Of a stretch of 16,317 nucleotides of DNA, positions 6,112 through 14,390 are shown piece after piece. Positions within the stretch are counted from its first letter, which is position 1; each line of letters opens with the position of its first letter. Source of the DNA: T1Sed10-7 sp046483565 (GTDB taxonomy: Bacteria; Actinomycetota; Nitriliruptoria; Nitriliruptorales; Nitriliruptoraceae); the NCBI GenBank assembly GCA_046483565.1, contig JAWOCZ010000128.1, forward strand, positions 1 to 16,317. The letters run 5' to 3'. The notes under the pieces were generated by a model, which worked only from the letters and a program-made list of their open reading frames with translations, searched no databases and was not told the origin of the DNA. Position numbers and translations under genes: made by a program.

Positions 6112-7069
6112 GGCGCAGCACCAGCTTGCCGAACACCTCGCCGTCGAGCATCCGCTCGAACGCCGCCGGCGCCTGATCGAGGGAGAACACCTCATCGATG
6201 GGCGGGCGCACACCGGTCGCCTCCAGCAGGCCCAGCAGGCGGACGAGTTCGTCACGGGTGCCCATCGTCGAGCCGACGACGCTGAGCTGTCGGTAGAAGA
6301 CCCTGGTGAGGTCCGCCGGCGGGTTCGGCCCGGACGTCGCTCCCGACACCACGACCGTGCCACCCGGCTCCAGGGCACGCAGGGAGTGGGCCCAGGTGGC
6401 CTCCCCGACCGTCTCCATCACCGCATCGACCTTGGTCGGCAATCGCTCGCCGGCGGCCAGCGTCACGTGGGCACCCAGGTCGGCGGCGCGGGCGAGCTTC
6501 TCCTCGTCCCGACTGGTCACCGTCACGTGCAGTCCGGCCGCGCGGGCGAGCAGCAGCGCGGCGGTGGCGACCCCCCCACCGGCCCCCTGGATCAGGACCC
6601 GCTGCCCGGGCCGGAGCCCGGCTCGGGTGAACAGCATCCGGTAGGCGGTCAACCAGGCCACCGGCAGGCAGGCGGCTTCCTCGAAACTCAGCGTGGCCGG
6701 TTTGGCGACCAGGTTGCGGCGGGGCACCGCAAGCCGCTCCGCGAAGGTGCCGTCCACGCGCTCCGACAGGATCGAGAAGTCGCCGCTGAGCGTCTCGTCG
6801 CCCCCGTCCGGGTCGGCGATCACGGCGTGGACCACCACCTCGCGCCCGTCGGCGGTGACCCCGCTGGCGTCGCAGCCGAGCACGATCGGCAGCCTCGACG
6901 GGTCGATGCCGACACCACGCAGGGTCCACAGATCGTGGTGGTTGAGGGCGGCGGCGCGGACCTCGACGAGCTCCCACCCATCAGGAGGTGTCGGCTCCGG
7001 GCGCTCCCCGAGCGTCAGCCCGGCGAGCGGATCGTCGCGGTCGATGGCGGTGGCGGTGACGGAGAACAT
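6107..7069 (-). CDS. MDR-family (quinone oxidoreductase-like) dehydrogenase
   Basis: This 320-residue medium-chain dehydrogenase/reductase should be a cytoplasmic NAD(P)H-dependent oxidoreductase. The N-terminal GroES-like domain (about 1-125) includes NHHDLWTLRG at 43-52 and LGCDASG at 64-70. PVAWLTAY (136-143) starts the cofactor domain, whose Rossmann loop is GAGGGVATA at 162-170, followed by the usual EEKLARAADLGA. The sequence lacks the GHE motif, the first catalytic cysteine and the four-cysteine structural zinc loop. It is therefore probably zinc-free, like quinone oxidoreductases, despite the common 'zinc-binding dehydrogenase' label. The ATG at 7069-7067 has only a weak AGG upstream. 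It lies 31 bp downstream of the HTH-like gene on the same strand. The substrate is not predictable. Confidence 0.9.
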   Translation of the reverse strand: MFSVTATAIDRDDPLAGLTLGERPEPTPPDGWELVEVRAAALNHHDLWTLRGVGIDPSRLPIVLGCDASGVTADGREVVVHAVIADPDGGDETLSGDFSILSERVDGTFAERLAVPRRNLVAKPATLSFEEAACLPVAWLTAYRMLFTRAGLRPGQRVLIQGAGGGVATAALLLARAAGLHVTVTSRDEEKLARAADLGAHVTLAAGERLPTKVDAVMETVGEATWAHSLRALEPGGTVVVSGATSGPNPPADLTRVFYRQLSVVGSTMGTRDELVRLLGLLEATGVRPPIDEVFSLDQAPAAFERMLDGEVFGKLVLRP

Positions 7070-7100
7070 GCCGTGAGCCTAACGCGCTACCCGCTCCCGC

Positions 7101-8189
7101 TCAGAAGGCGAGGTCGAGCGCCTGCGGCGCCGGCTCCAGTGCCGCATCGATCCAGCCGGCGACGCTGGCTGCCAGCGAGGGCTCGGCGATCCGCACCAGC
7201 AGCTGCACCGCGTCGGGCTGCGGTGCGGAGCGCCACCGTGTCCAGGAGACCTGGACGGCATCGAGGCCGAGCTCGCCGGCGATGCGGTGGCGGACCAGGT
7301 CCCCGGCCAGCTGCGGCCCGACGCGCACGATGACCCGGAGCCGCCCCGGTACGGCCGGGTCCTGCGCGGTGAGGACCTCCAGGGCGCGGGCGACCTGGCG
7401 AGCATCGCTCGCTGTGATCGTGACCGCATGGCGGTCGGTGGTCGCCGTGGCGGCCAGCAGTCCGACCGCGACCCCGAAGCCGGGATCGTCACACAACCGC
7501 TGGCGGGCCAGGTCAGCTGCGGCGGCGCGGGCGAGCTGGGCGGCGACCTCCAGCTCCTGGTCAGCGGTCGCTGCCGTGGCGGATCCTGTCCCGGTGGACC
7601 CGACGCCGGTCGACCCGACGCCGGTGGGTTCGCTGCCGGTGGGTGCGACGCCGGTCGACCCGACATCGGTCCGGTCGGAGGTCCCCGTGTCCGCGGACGC
7701 GTCCTGCCGCGTGGTCGGCGCCACCTCCCCCACCCAGGCCGTCACAGCCAGCGGGTCGGCGTCGAGCTGGCGGACGATGGCGCTCACGGGCACCCCGGCG
7801 CGTCGCAACGCCCGGGCCCGCGCCGGACGCGTGTCGTCGGGTTCCTCCAGCGCCCCGTCGCCGGGCACCGCGGGGCGGCGGGAGCCGACGCCGACCACGG
7901 ACAGTTCCGGCAGGGTCCCCGGGGCCACCGCTCGGCGGGCGCGGGCGGTGAGGGCGAAGCCGATCGGCTGGTCATGGGCCTCGTCCGGTCCGGCATCCGC
8001 CGGCGAGGTGCCTGCTCCGGTCGGTGCGCCCGGCTGGCTCGAGCGGTCGACTTCGCGAACCTGCGGGGAGGCCGGCAGGTCCAGCGGCAGCACGGTCTGT
8101 TCCGGACGAGCGACGGACGCAGCCGGCTCCCGCGCAGCGGCGTCGGCGACGTCGGGCAGCGGGGCGGCGGGGGCGGTGGCGGGTTCCAT
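7101..8189 (-). CDS. uncharacterised protein with HTH-like segment and possible degenerate LAGLIDADG-like domain
   Basis: I do not recognise a named family for this 362-residue protein. The ATG at 8189-8187 has a weak TAGG upstream. Residues 1-120 are Ala/Pro-rich and probably disordered. Residues 121-154 (RARALRRAGVPVSAIVRQLDADPLAVTAWV) read like a helix-turn-helix. Residues 176-203 form a Gly/Ser/Thr linker of five-residue repeats (VGSTG, VAPTG, SEPTG). Residues 208-352 form a folded domain: FGVAVGLLAATATT, then a strand and helix (VTITASDARQVARAL), then LRVIVRV, a helical stretch, and a final strand plus helix ending VAGWIDAAL. That order recalls actinobacterial proteins joining an HTH to a LAGLIDADG-like fold, but no acidic catalytic residue is present at the helix end. 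It lies 59 bp downstream of rpoD on the same strand, so a DNA-binding or regulatory role is plausible (inference). Confidence 0.7.
   Translation of the reverse strand: MEPATAPAAPLPDVADAAAREPAASVARPEQTVLPLDLPASPQVREVDRSSQPGAPTGAGTSPADAGPDEAHDQPIGFALTARARRAVAPGTLPELSVVGVGSRRPAVPGDGALEEPDDTRPARARALRRAGVPVSAIVRQLDADPLAVTAWVGEVAPTTRQDASADTGTSDRTDVGSTGVAPTGSEPTGVGSTGVGSTGTGSATAATADQELEVAAQLARAAAADLARQRLCDDPGFGVAVGLLAATATTDRHAVTITASDARQVARALEVLTAQDPAVPGRLRVIVRVGPQLAGDLVRHRIAGELGLDAVQVSWTRWRSAPQPDAVQLLVRIAEPSLAASVAGWIDAALEPAPQALDLAF
7575..7668. repeat. degenerate 15-bp coding repeat
   Basis: A 15-bp period built on GACCCGACGCCGGTC recurs about six times with substitutions. On the minus strand it encodes pentapeptides ending in TG (VGSTG, VAPTG, SEPTG). 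It forms the flexible linker between the HTH-like and C-terminal domains of the gene at 7101-8189. Length variation between strains would be expected. Confidence 0.75.
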
Positions 8190-8220
8190 GGGTCGAACCT
8201 ACGCCCGGGGTGTGACATGG

Positions 8221-8248
8221 CCGGGCCCGGTGGACCTCGCTGGCCAGC
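8221..8248. terminator. two adjacent palindromes after rpoD, possible terminator
   Basis: GCTGGCCAGC (8239-8248), directly after the rpoD stop, and CCGGGCCCGG (8221-8230) are perfect 10-bp palindromes in the 59-bp gap between rpoD and the next minus-strand gene. There is no T-tract, and such palindromes are frequent by chance in GC-rich DNA. They could attenuate readthrough or bind a regulator. Confidence 0.25.
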
Positions 8249-9457
8249 TCAGGCGTCCAGGTACCCGTCCAGCTGGTGGACCCGTCCCGGTCGGCGCAGC
8301 TTGGCGAGCGCCTTCGCCTCGATCTGGCGGATGCGCTCACGGGTGAGGCCGAGGTTGCCGCCCACCTGCTCCAGGGTCGAGGGTTCCGTGCCGACCAGGC
8401 CGAAGCGCTGCTCGATCACGGTCCGCTCCCGGGGGTTGAGGTCCTCGAGCACCGCGGCGATGTCGGAGCGCAGCAACAGCCGAGCGGCCGCATCGACGGG
8501 CACGGTGGCGTTGCGGTCCTCGAGCAGCTCGCCCATGGAGCCGTCACCGTCCTCCCCGATCGGTGCGTCCAGCGAGGTGGGGTCGACCCCCAGACGCCGG
8601 AACTCATCGACCTTGTCGACCGGGAGCTCGGCTGCGGTGGCCACCTCCTCGAGCGTCGGCTCCCGTCCGAGGCGCTGCACCAGCGAGCGCTCGATGCGGC
8701 CCAACCGGTTCATCGTCTCGACCAGGTGCACCGGGATGCGGATGGTGCGGGACTGGTCGGCGATCGCCCGGCTGATCATCTGGCGGATCCACCACGTCGC
8801 GTAGGTGGAGAACTTGTACCCGCGGGTGTAGTCGAACTTGTCGACCGCCCGCATCAGACCGAGGTTGCCCTCCTGGATCAGGTCGGGGAACTGCAGCCCA
8901 CGACCCACGTGGCGTTTGGCGATGGAGACGACGAGCCTGAGGTTCGCCTCGATCATCACCTGCTTGGCGTCACGTCCCAGACGCTCCACGCGGCGCAGGC
9001 GGGTCCGCCGGGCGGTGGTCAGCTCCTGCGGCGAGTCCAGTACCGCGGCCGCCGCCAACCCGGCCTCGACGCGCTTGGCCAGGTCGACCTCGGACTCCTG
9101 GTCGAGCAGATCGACCCGACCGATCTCGTTGAGGTACAGCCGGACCGCATCGACGCTGGCCGGGGCGTCCGCCGGCGTCGGTCGGGGCGGCGGGGTACCC
9201 GGCGTCACCGGATGGTCGTCGACCAACGGCACGGCGGCGTCGCGCAACCGCCCCCCGACCTGCTGGACCGCCTCGCTGTCGAGCCCCGCGTCCCCGACGG
9301 CCGTGGCCACCTCGCGGGCGGTCACGAACCCGCGCCGGCTGCCGTGCGCGACGAGCTCGTCCACCACCTCGCGCGTCAGATCGAGGACGAGGGTCGGCAG
9401 GGTGTCGCCGGGCAGTGCGGTGGCCGGCACCTCCCGGCGTACGGGGGGACCGCCCAC
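8249..9457 (-). CDS. rpoD: RNA polymerase primary sigma factor (sigma-70, RpoD/SigA type)
   Basis: This 402-residue sigma-70 factor directs RNA polymerase to housekeeping promoters. The GTG at 9457-9455 has GGGAGGTG seven bases upstream. Residues 22-82 look like a region 1.1 helical module. Region 1.2 is near 103-132 (DAVRLYLNEIGRVDLLDQ). Core-binding region 2 spans about 165-244, with the -10-reading stretch YKFSTYATWWIRQMISRAI at 214-232 and the RTIRIPVH end at 237-244. Region 3 follows to about 315. Region 4 has the -35-reading helix at 361-388 (TLEQVGGNLGLTRERIRQIE), then the short LDGYLDA end. The full set of regions and the near-invariant region 2.4 mark a primary, group-1 factor. It follows dnaG by 108 bp, the dnaG-rpoD order of the classical macromolecular-synthesis operon. 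Confidence 0.97.
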   Translation of the reverse strand: MGGPPVRREVPATALPGDTLPTLVLDLTREVVDELVAHGSRRGFVTAREVATAVGDAGLDSEAVQQVGGRLRDAAVPLVDDHPVTPGTPPPRPTPADAPASVDAVRLYLNEIGRVDLLDQESEVDLAKRVEAGLAAAAVLDSPQELTTARRTRLRRVERLGRDAKQVMIEANLRLVVSIAKRHVGRGLQFPDLIQEGNLGLMRAVDKFDYTRGYKFSTYATWWIRQMISRAIADQSRTIRIPVHLVETMNRLGRIERSLVQRLGREPTLEEVATAAELPVDKVDEFRRLGVDPTSLDAPIGEDGDGSMGELLEDRNATVPVDAAARLLLRSDIAAVLEDLNPRERTVIEQRFGLVGTEPSTLEQVGGNLGLTRERIRQIEAKALAKLRRPGRVHQLDGYLDA

Positions 9458-9533
9458 GGCTCCGCACCTCCCAATGCTCGCCCAGCAGGGACGATGCTAC
9501 GGAGCGCTCGCCGGCGATGAGCGGTTCTTCGGT

Positions 9534-9554
9534 GGTGCGCATCCCACGCGCACC
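9534..9554 (-). terminator. hairpin in the dnaG-rpoD gap
   Basis: GGTGCGC (9534-9540) and GCGCACC (9548-9554) make a perfect seven-bp stem with a seven-base loop, beginning 11 bases after the dnaG stop. No T-tract follows on the minus strand. It could be a partial terminator or a processing site that sets the DnaG:RpoD ratio, by analogy with the E. coli operon (inference). Confidence 0.35.
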
Positions 9555-9565
9555 GGCCGCACAGC

Positions 9566-11461
9566 TCAGACGGGCTGGCCGAGCAACGTCCGGCGCCGCT
9601 GTTGCAGGGTGGCCAGATCACGCTGGAGCTGCCGGACTCGTTCGGGTTCGGTGGTGTGGCTGAGCCGGGCGAGCTCGTCGCGCAGCGCCTTGGTCTCGGC
9701 GTCGACCCGGTCCACCAGCAGCCGCCGGATGCGGCCCGCGACGACCTCGCCGAGAAGCTCCGGGTCGGCGGTCTCCGGATCCTCCTCGAGCGCGAGAGCC
9801 CGCAACAGTCCGCGGATGCGGTCGTCCTCCGCTGCCTCGAGGACGGCCTCGAGCGGGGCACCCGCTCCCCCGCCGGCCCGGACCGCTCTGAGCACCGCCC
9901 GGGCATCGGGGTGGCTGAGGTCGTCCTCGACCAGCTCGGCGGCCTCGCCGGGGAGGTGGTCGGGGTGCTGCAGCAGGGCGCGCAACGCGGCCCGTTCGAG
10001 CCGTGCACGGGCGGCGGTGAGCGAGCGGCCACCGCCGGCACCACCACGCCGGGCCGCATCGTCGCCGCTGGGGGCTCCCGCCTCCGGCCCGCCGGTGGCC
10101 ACCCCCTCGTGCGCATCGAGCTGCACGCCGAGCCGGGTGGCGGTCTCGGTCACGAACCCGTACGCGTAGCCGATCCGCTCGGCGATCTCGGTACGTGCCC
10201 ACTCGCGACGCAGGTCCGGATCCGTCTCGCGACCGAGGACGGTGAGCGCGTCGCGCAGCGCGGCGGTCCGGCCGGCCTCGGAGGTGAGATCGGCGTCACC
10301 GAGGTGGTGGCGGAGCACGAAGGGGACCACCGGGGTGGCGGCGTCCAGCGCGTCCCGGACCCCTGCCGCACCGACCTCACCGACGAGGTCCGCGGGGTCG
10401 GTCCCATCGGGGAGCACCAGGACCCTGAGGTCGAGCCGTGGCCCCTGCCCCTCACCGCTGAGCTCCCGGGCGGCCTCCCATGCCCGCTCGGCCGCCTTGA
10501 CCCCGGCTGCGTCGGCATCGAAGGCGAGCACGACCCGTTGGGCGTAGCGCGCCAGCATCCTGAGGTGCTCCACCCCGACCGCGGTGCCGCACGTGGCCAC
10601 GGCGTTGGCGACCCCCGCCTGGTGCAGTGCCATCACGTCGGTGTAGCCCTCGCAGACCAGCACCTGCTCGGCGCGCACGATCTCCGAGCGCGCCTGCCGG
10701 ATCCCGTAGAGCACCCGCGTCTTCTTGTACAGCGGGGTCTCGGCGGAGTTCAGGTACTTCGGTGGCTCGAACCCGCCGTAGTCGAGGTCGGGCAGGATCC
10801 GGCCACCGAAGCCGATGACATCACCCCCGGGGTCGTGGATCGGGAACATCAGCCGGCCACGGAACCGGTCGCGGAGTCCGCCGCGCTCGTTGCGCGCGAC
10901 CAGGCCGGTGGCGATCAGGTCCTGCTCGGGGATGCCGTCGGCGGTCAGCGCCCGCGACATCGCATCGAAACGGTTCGGCGCGAAGCCGACCTCGAAGGCC
11001 TCCGCGTCCGCACGTGAGAAGCCTCGGGCACGCAGGTAGTCGCGGGCGACCTTGCCCTGGTCGGCGAACAGCTGGGCGACGAGGAAGTCGCGCGCGGCGG
11101 CGGTGGCGGCCACCAGCCGACTGCGCTCCCCCACGGCCCGACGTTCGCGGGCGCTCATCTGCTCGTACCGCAGCTGGAAGCCGGTGCGTCGCGCCAGCGC
11201 CTCCACCGCCTCGGGGAACTCCAGTCCCTCGATCCGCATCAGGAAGTCGTACAGATCGCCGGAGACGCCGCAGCCGAAGCAGTTGTAGAAGTTGCCGTCG
11301 GGGGTGACGGTGAACGAGGGGGTCTTCTCCGTGTGGAAGGGGCACAGCCCCTTGAACGACCGGCCCGCACGCTTCAGGGTGGTGTACTCGCCGACCACGG
11401 CGACGATGTCGGCCTGCGCGCGCAGGGCGTCGATGTCGTCCTTGACGATCCGACCGGCCAC
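9566..11461 (-). CDS. dnaG: DNA primase DnaG
   Basis: This 631-residue primase synthesises RNA primers for replication and works with the replicative helicase. The GTG at 11461-11459 is chosen because GGGAGG stands upstream at good spacing and the protein then begins AGRIVKDDIDALR, as in the family. The frame is open to 12091, but that part overlaps the DUF3151 gene. The N-terminal CHC2 zinc site has Cys40, His43 (CPFH), Cys61 and Cys64 (CFGC). The catalytic core contains FRGRLMFPI at 200-208. The Toprim domain has the EGYTD glutamate at 271 and the DADAAG acidic pair at Asp315 and Asp317. A Gly/Ala-rich linker near 436-462 leads to the helical C-terminal helicase-binding domain. The length is normal and all key residues are present. 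It precedes rpoD. Confidence 0.97.
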   Translation of the reverse strand: MAGRIVKDDIDALRAQADIVAVVGEYTTLKRAGRSFKGLCPFHTEKTPSFTVTPDGNFYNCFGCGVSGDLYDFLMRIEGLEFPEAVEALARRTGFQLRYEQMSARERRAVGERSRLVAATAAARDFLVAQLFADQGKVARDYLRARGFSRADAEAFEVGFAPNRFDAMSRALTADGIPEQDLIATGLVARNERGGLRDRFRGRLMFPIHDPGGDVIGFGGRILPDLDYGGFEPPKYLNSAETPLYKKTRVLYGIRQARSEIVRAEQVLVCEGYTDVMALHQAGVANAVATCGTAVGVEHLRMLARYAQRVVLAFDADAAGVKAAERAWEAARELSGEGQGPRLDLRVLVLPDGTDPADLVGEVGAAGVRDALDAATPVVPFVLRHHLGDADLTSEAGRTAALRDALTVLGRETDPDLRREWARTEIAERIGYAYGFVTETATRLGVQLDAHEGVATGGPEAGAPSGDDAARRGGAGGGRSLTAARARLERAALRALLQHPDHLPGEAAELVEDDLSHPDARAVLRAVRAGGGAGAPLEAVLEAAEDDRIRGLLRALALEEDPETADPELLGEVVAGRIRRLLVDRVDAETKALRDELARLSHTTEPERVRQLQRDLATLQQRRRTLLGQPV

Positions 11462-11511
11462 GACCACCTCCCTGCCCACACCGCGGCGGCCCCGCGTGCC
11501 GTCCTGCCCCG

Positions 11512-11517
11512 ACCGTA
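11512..11517 (-). promoter_or_regulatory. possible -10 element (TACGGT) for dnaG
   Basis: On the minus strand TACGGT lies about 50 bp before the dnaG GTG, in the 73-bp gap after the DUF3151 gene, and fits TAnnnT. No good -35 was found, and dnaG could instead be read through from the upstream gene. Confidence 0.2.
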
Positions 11518-11534
11518 GCGCGAGGGCACCCGGC

Positions 11535-11969
11535 TCAGCCGGCCAGGTTGGCGTCGTCCCAGTCGGGGTCGAGCTCACCGAGGAAGTCGGTGATCCGCGC
11601 CACCTCGGCATCCTCACCGATCTCCGCGGCCGCAGCCCTGAGACGGCCGAGGCACCGCAGGAACGCCCGGTTGGTCGGCTCGGCCCAACGGACGTAGCCC
11701 CGTCCGCCCCAGCCGGCGCCGCGCAGGGCGTCGAGCCCACGGTGGTAGCCCACACGGGCGTAGGCGTAGCGCTCGATCGGGTCGCGGCCGAGGTCGGCCA
11801 GTTGCGCCCATCCGGTGATGCTGGCCGGATGGGCGGCCGCGACGTCCGCCACCGCGCCACGGCGCTCCTCGGGCGCCACCGTGAGCGCCGCGTCCAGCGC
11901 CGCAGCGAGCTCGGGCGGGTCGCCCGGCAGGATCGTCTCGTGCCGGTCGGCCATGGGCAGTTCTGCCAC
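11535..11969 (-). CDS. DUF3151 family protein
   Basis: This 144-residue protein matches the actinobacterial family DUF3151, function unknown. The recognised blocks, in order, are HETILPGDPPE near the N-terminus (10-20), ADVAAAHPASITGWAQLAD at 41-59, the family hallmark AYARVGYHRGLDALRGAGW at 69-87, EPTNRAFLRCLGRL at 97-110, and an acidic end. The GTG at 11969-11967 is preferred for its upstream GGAGG with seven-base spacing; an ATG five codons later (11954) is the alternative. The protein looks soluble and mostly helical. It is the first minus-strand gene upstream of dnaG (73 bp) and divergent from the M61 peptidase gene, so it may share a transcript with dnaG. Confidence 0.88.
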   Translation of the reverse strand: MAELPMADRHETILPGDPPELAAALDAALTVAPEERRGAVADVAAAHPASITGWAQLADLGRDPIERYAYARVGYHRGLDALRGAGWGGRGYVRWAEPTNRAFLRCLGRLRAAAAEIGEDAEVARITDFLGELDPDWDDANLAG

Positions 11970-12032
11970 GTCGTCGCCTCCAGATCCGCGGTCGACCCGG
12001 CCGTCCGGCAGCACCCGCCGAGCGACCGCTCG

Positions 12033-12075
12033 GTGGTGCCGCAGGGTGCCGGAGCGGCGAAGGTAGCCGCACCAC
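12033..12075. promoter_or_regulatory. inverted repeat in divergent promoter region
   Basis: GTGGTGC (12033-12039) and GCACCAC (12069-12075) are a perfect seven-bp inverted repeat, 36 bp apart, in the 163-bp gap between the divergent DUF3151 and M61 genes. The wide spacing could suit a dimeric regulator binding both halves, but short matches like this are expected by chance in GC-rich DNA. Confidence 0.2.
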
Positions 12076-12132
12076 GGTCGGTAGCCTCCACGTGGTCCCG
12101 GTCCGAGCCCCACCGACCACACAGGAGCGTAG

Positions 12133-13881
12133 GTGCCAGCGCCGATCCGCTACCGCGTCGACCTCAGCGACCGGCTGCACCACCTCGTGCGGGTCACGCT
12201 GACCGTGCCCGGCGAGCTGGCCGCCGGGGCCCGCCTGGTCCTTCCGGTGTGGACGCCGGGCAGCTACGTGGTCCGCGACTACGCCCGGCACGTGCAGACG
12301 ATCGCTGCGAGCGACGACCATGGCGACCACCTCGCCCTACGCCGCGACGGGACGACGGCCTGGCGGCTGCCCGAGGAGGTGACCGGCGAGGTCGAGGTCA
12401 GCTGGGAGCTCTACGCCAACGACCTCAGCGTGCGCACCAACCACGTGGACGACCACCATGCGCTGCTGATCCCCGCGGCCACGTTCCTGTGCCTCGACGG
12501 TGCCGAGGACCGCCCCCACCAGGTCCACCTGCCACCCGTCCCCGACGACCACCGCGTCTTCTCGCTGCTGCCCCCGGGCGAGGCGCCGGACACCTACGTG
12601 GCCACCGACCGTGACCACCTGATCGACAGCGCCTTCGAGGTCGGCGACCTCCCCCGCCTCGATCTCGACATCGAGGGCGTCCCGCACACCTTCGTGTGGT
12701 CGGGCCACGGTGGGGCACCGGACCTCGAGCGCATCGGCCGGGACCTCGAGGCGATCGCCGCGGCCAGCCGCGCGGTCTTCGGCGGGGCGCTGCCCACCGA
12801 CCGCTACACGATCCTGTGCGCCGGGTGGGAGGACGGCGGCGGCGGGCTCGAGCACCGCGACGGGGCGGTCCTGCAGATGCCCGTCCACACCTTCCAGGAC
12901 CCCGAGCTGACCGCCAGGTTCCAGTCGCTGCTCGCGCACGAGTACCTGCACCTGTGGAACGTCAAGCGCCTGGTGCCCGCAGCGCTGGTCCACCCCACCT
13001 ACGACCGCCCCACCCACAGCGAGTCGCTGTGGGTCGCCGAGGGCTGGACGGCCTACTACGACGAGCTCGTGCCCACCCGCGCCGGCCTGTGGCAGCCGCG
13101 CCGGCTCCTCGACACGCTGCAGGCCACCTGGGCCCGCACCCGTGACACCCCGGGGGTGTACCGCCAGAGCCTGCGGCAGGCCTCCCACGAGGCGTGGATC
13201 AAGCACTACGTCCGCGATCACAACGCTCCCAACGTGATGACGGACTACTACGGGCACGGGTCGCTGGTCGCCTTCGAGCTGGACCTCCGGCTGCGACGCG
13301 TCGACCCCGACGGCGAGGGCCTCGACGCGGTGTTCCGCCGGCTGTGGCAGCGCCACGGCCAGCAGCCGGCCGGGTTCGACGAATCCGACGTGCTGGCCGC
13401 CATCGCCGAGGTCGGCGGGGACGAGCTGGCCGCCCTGGCGGCGCACCGCGTCACGGTGCCCGGGCTGCCCGAGCTCGCCGAGGTGGTCGGGGCCGTCGGC
13501 CTGCGATGGCGGGAGGCGGACCCGCCGGGCGTCCCCCACCTCGGCGTGCACCTGCGTGAGTCCGACAGCGAGGTGGTCCTGGCCAGCGTGCTGCGCGACG
13601 GGCCCGCGTGGTCGGCAGGGCTGTCCGGCGAGGACCGGCTGCTGGCCGTCGACGGGCGCACGGTCGCCCGCGGCCGGCTCGACGCGATCCTCGCCACCCA
13701 CGCCCCGGGCGAGGCGGTGGCGGTCACCGTCGCCCGCGGTCCGCGCCTGCTCACCCGCACCGTCACGCTCGGCGCCCCACGGCCGCAGCAGCGCCTGGTC
13801 CGCGACCCCGACGCCGAGGCGTCCGCGTCCACGGCCTTCCACCGGTGGTGCGGCGCCGACCTCGACGAGGTCGAGACATGA
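12133..13881 (+). CDS. M61-family metallopeptidase with C-terminal PDZ domain
   Basis: This 582-residue zinc aminopeptidase-like protein is of the M61 (glycyl aminopeptidase) family. The GTG at 12133 has AGGAG five bases upstream. Residues 1-180 form the N-terminal beta domain, with the typical LPVWTPGSYVVRDYARHV at 37-54. The substrate-side motif GGLEHRD is at 237-243. The zinc motif HEYLHLWNVKR starts at 269 (His269, Glu270, His273), and the third ligand is probably Glu303 in LWVAEGWTAYYDE. A PDZ domain occupies about 467-545, with LGVHL and the turn GPAWSAGLSGEDRLLAVDG. There is no signal peptide or membrane helix, so the protein looks cytoplasmic, although some family members are exported. 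It is coupled to the SRPBCC gene by an ATGA overlap. Family is certain; the peptide substrate is unknown. Confidence 0.95.
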   Translation: MPAPIRYRVDLSDRLHHLVRVTLTVPGELAAGARLVLPVWTPGSYVVRDYARHVQTIAASDDHGDHLALRRDGTTAWRLPEEVTGEVEVSWELYANDLSVRTNHVDDHHALLIPAATFLCLDGAEDRPHQVHLPPVPDDHRVFSLLPPGEAPDTYVATDRDHLIDSAFEVGDLPRLDLDIEGVPHTFVWSGHGGAPDLERIGRDLEAIAAASRAVFGGALPTDRYTILCAGWEDGGGGLEHRDGAVLQMPVHTFQDPELTARFQSLLAHEYLHLWNVKRLVPAALVHPTYDRPTHSESLWVAEGWTAYYDELVPTRAGLWQPRRLLDTLQATWARTRDTPGVYRQSLRQASHEAWIKHYVRDHNAPNVMTDYYGHGSLVAFELDLRLRRVDPDGEGLDAVFRRLWQRHGQQPAGFDESDVLAAIAEVGGDELAALAAHRVTVPGLPELAEVVGAVGLRWREADPPGVPHLGVHLRESDSEVVLASVLRDGPAWSAGLSGEDRLLAVDGRTVARGRLDAILATHAPGEAVAVTVARGPRLLTRTVTLGAPRPQQRLVRDPDAEASASTAFHRWCGADLDEVET

Positions 13882-14372
13882 TGGACGCCCCCGTCGGCGC
13901 GGATCCCCTGCACCTGATCCGACTGCACCGCGAGGAGGTCTTCGACCACGACGTCGAGGTCGTATGGCGGTGGATGGCCCGGACCGAGCGCTTCCCGATG
14001 TGGTGGCGGTGGCTGAGGGAGTTCGAGGCCGAGGGCGGGGGCCTGGTCGACGGCGGGGTGCTCAGGGGCCTGGTCGTCCCACCCATCCCCTACCGCTTCC
14101 GGGTCGGGATCCATCTCGACGAGGTGCGGCCCGCGGAGCACATCACCGCCCGGCTGAGCGGCGATCTCCACGGCCCGGCGGACGTGTCACTGGAGCCACT
14201 GGGCAGCGGGACGCGCCTCACGATCCGCTGGCACGTCGAGATGCGCAAGCCCTCGATGCGTGCCGCGGCGCGGTACGCCAAGGGGCTGATGGTGTGGGGG
14301 CACGACCAGGTGATCGACGTGACGGTGCGTCGGTTCCACGAGGTCGTGGACCGGGCGGAGCGACCAGGCTGA
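13878..14372 (+). CDS. SRPBCC-family (START/polyketide-cyclase-like) protein
   Basis: This 164-residue protein has the helix-grip fold of the SRPBCC superfamily, which binds hydrophobic ligands. The ATG at 13878 overlaps the M61 stop (ATGA) and has GAGG seven bases upstream; the ATG at 13881 is nearly equivalent. The order fits the fold. A first strand and helix (EEVFDHDVEVVWRWMARTERFPMWW) lead to the typical Trp-rich segment. Beta strands across the middle include PYRFRVGIHLDEVRPAEHI and TRLTIRWHVEM. A long C-terminal helix carries KGLMVWGHDQVIDVTVRRFHEVVD. The ligand is not predictable. Coupling to the peptidase suggests coordinated expression. Confidence 0.88.
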   Translation: MMDAPVGADPLHLIRLHREEVFDHDVEVVWRWMARTERFPMWWRWLREFEAEGGGLVDGGVLRGLVVPPIPYRFRVGIHLDEVRPAEHITARLSGDLHGPADVSLEPLGSGTRLTIRWHVEMRKPSMRAAARYAKGLMVWGHDQVIDVTVRRFHEVVDRAERPG

Positions 14373-14390
14373 GGCCGGATCGGCCGGATC

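Noticed and set aside
11462..12091. N-terminal extension of DnaG
   Set aside because: It overlaps the DUF3151 gene in another frame, while the GTG at 11461 has a strong ribosome-binding site and matches the family start.
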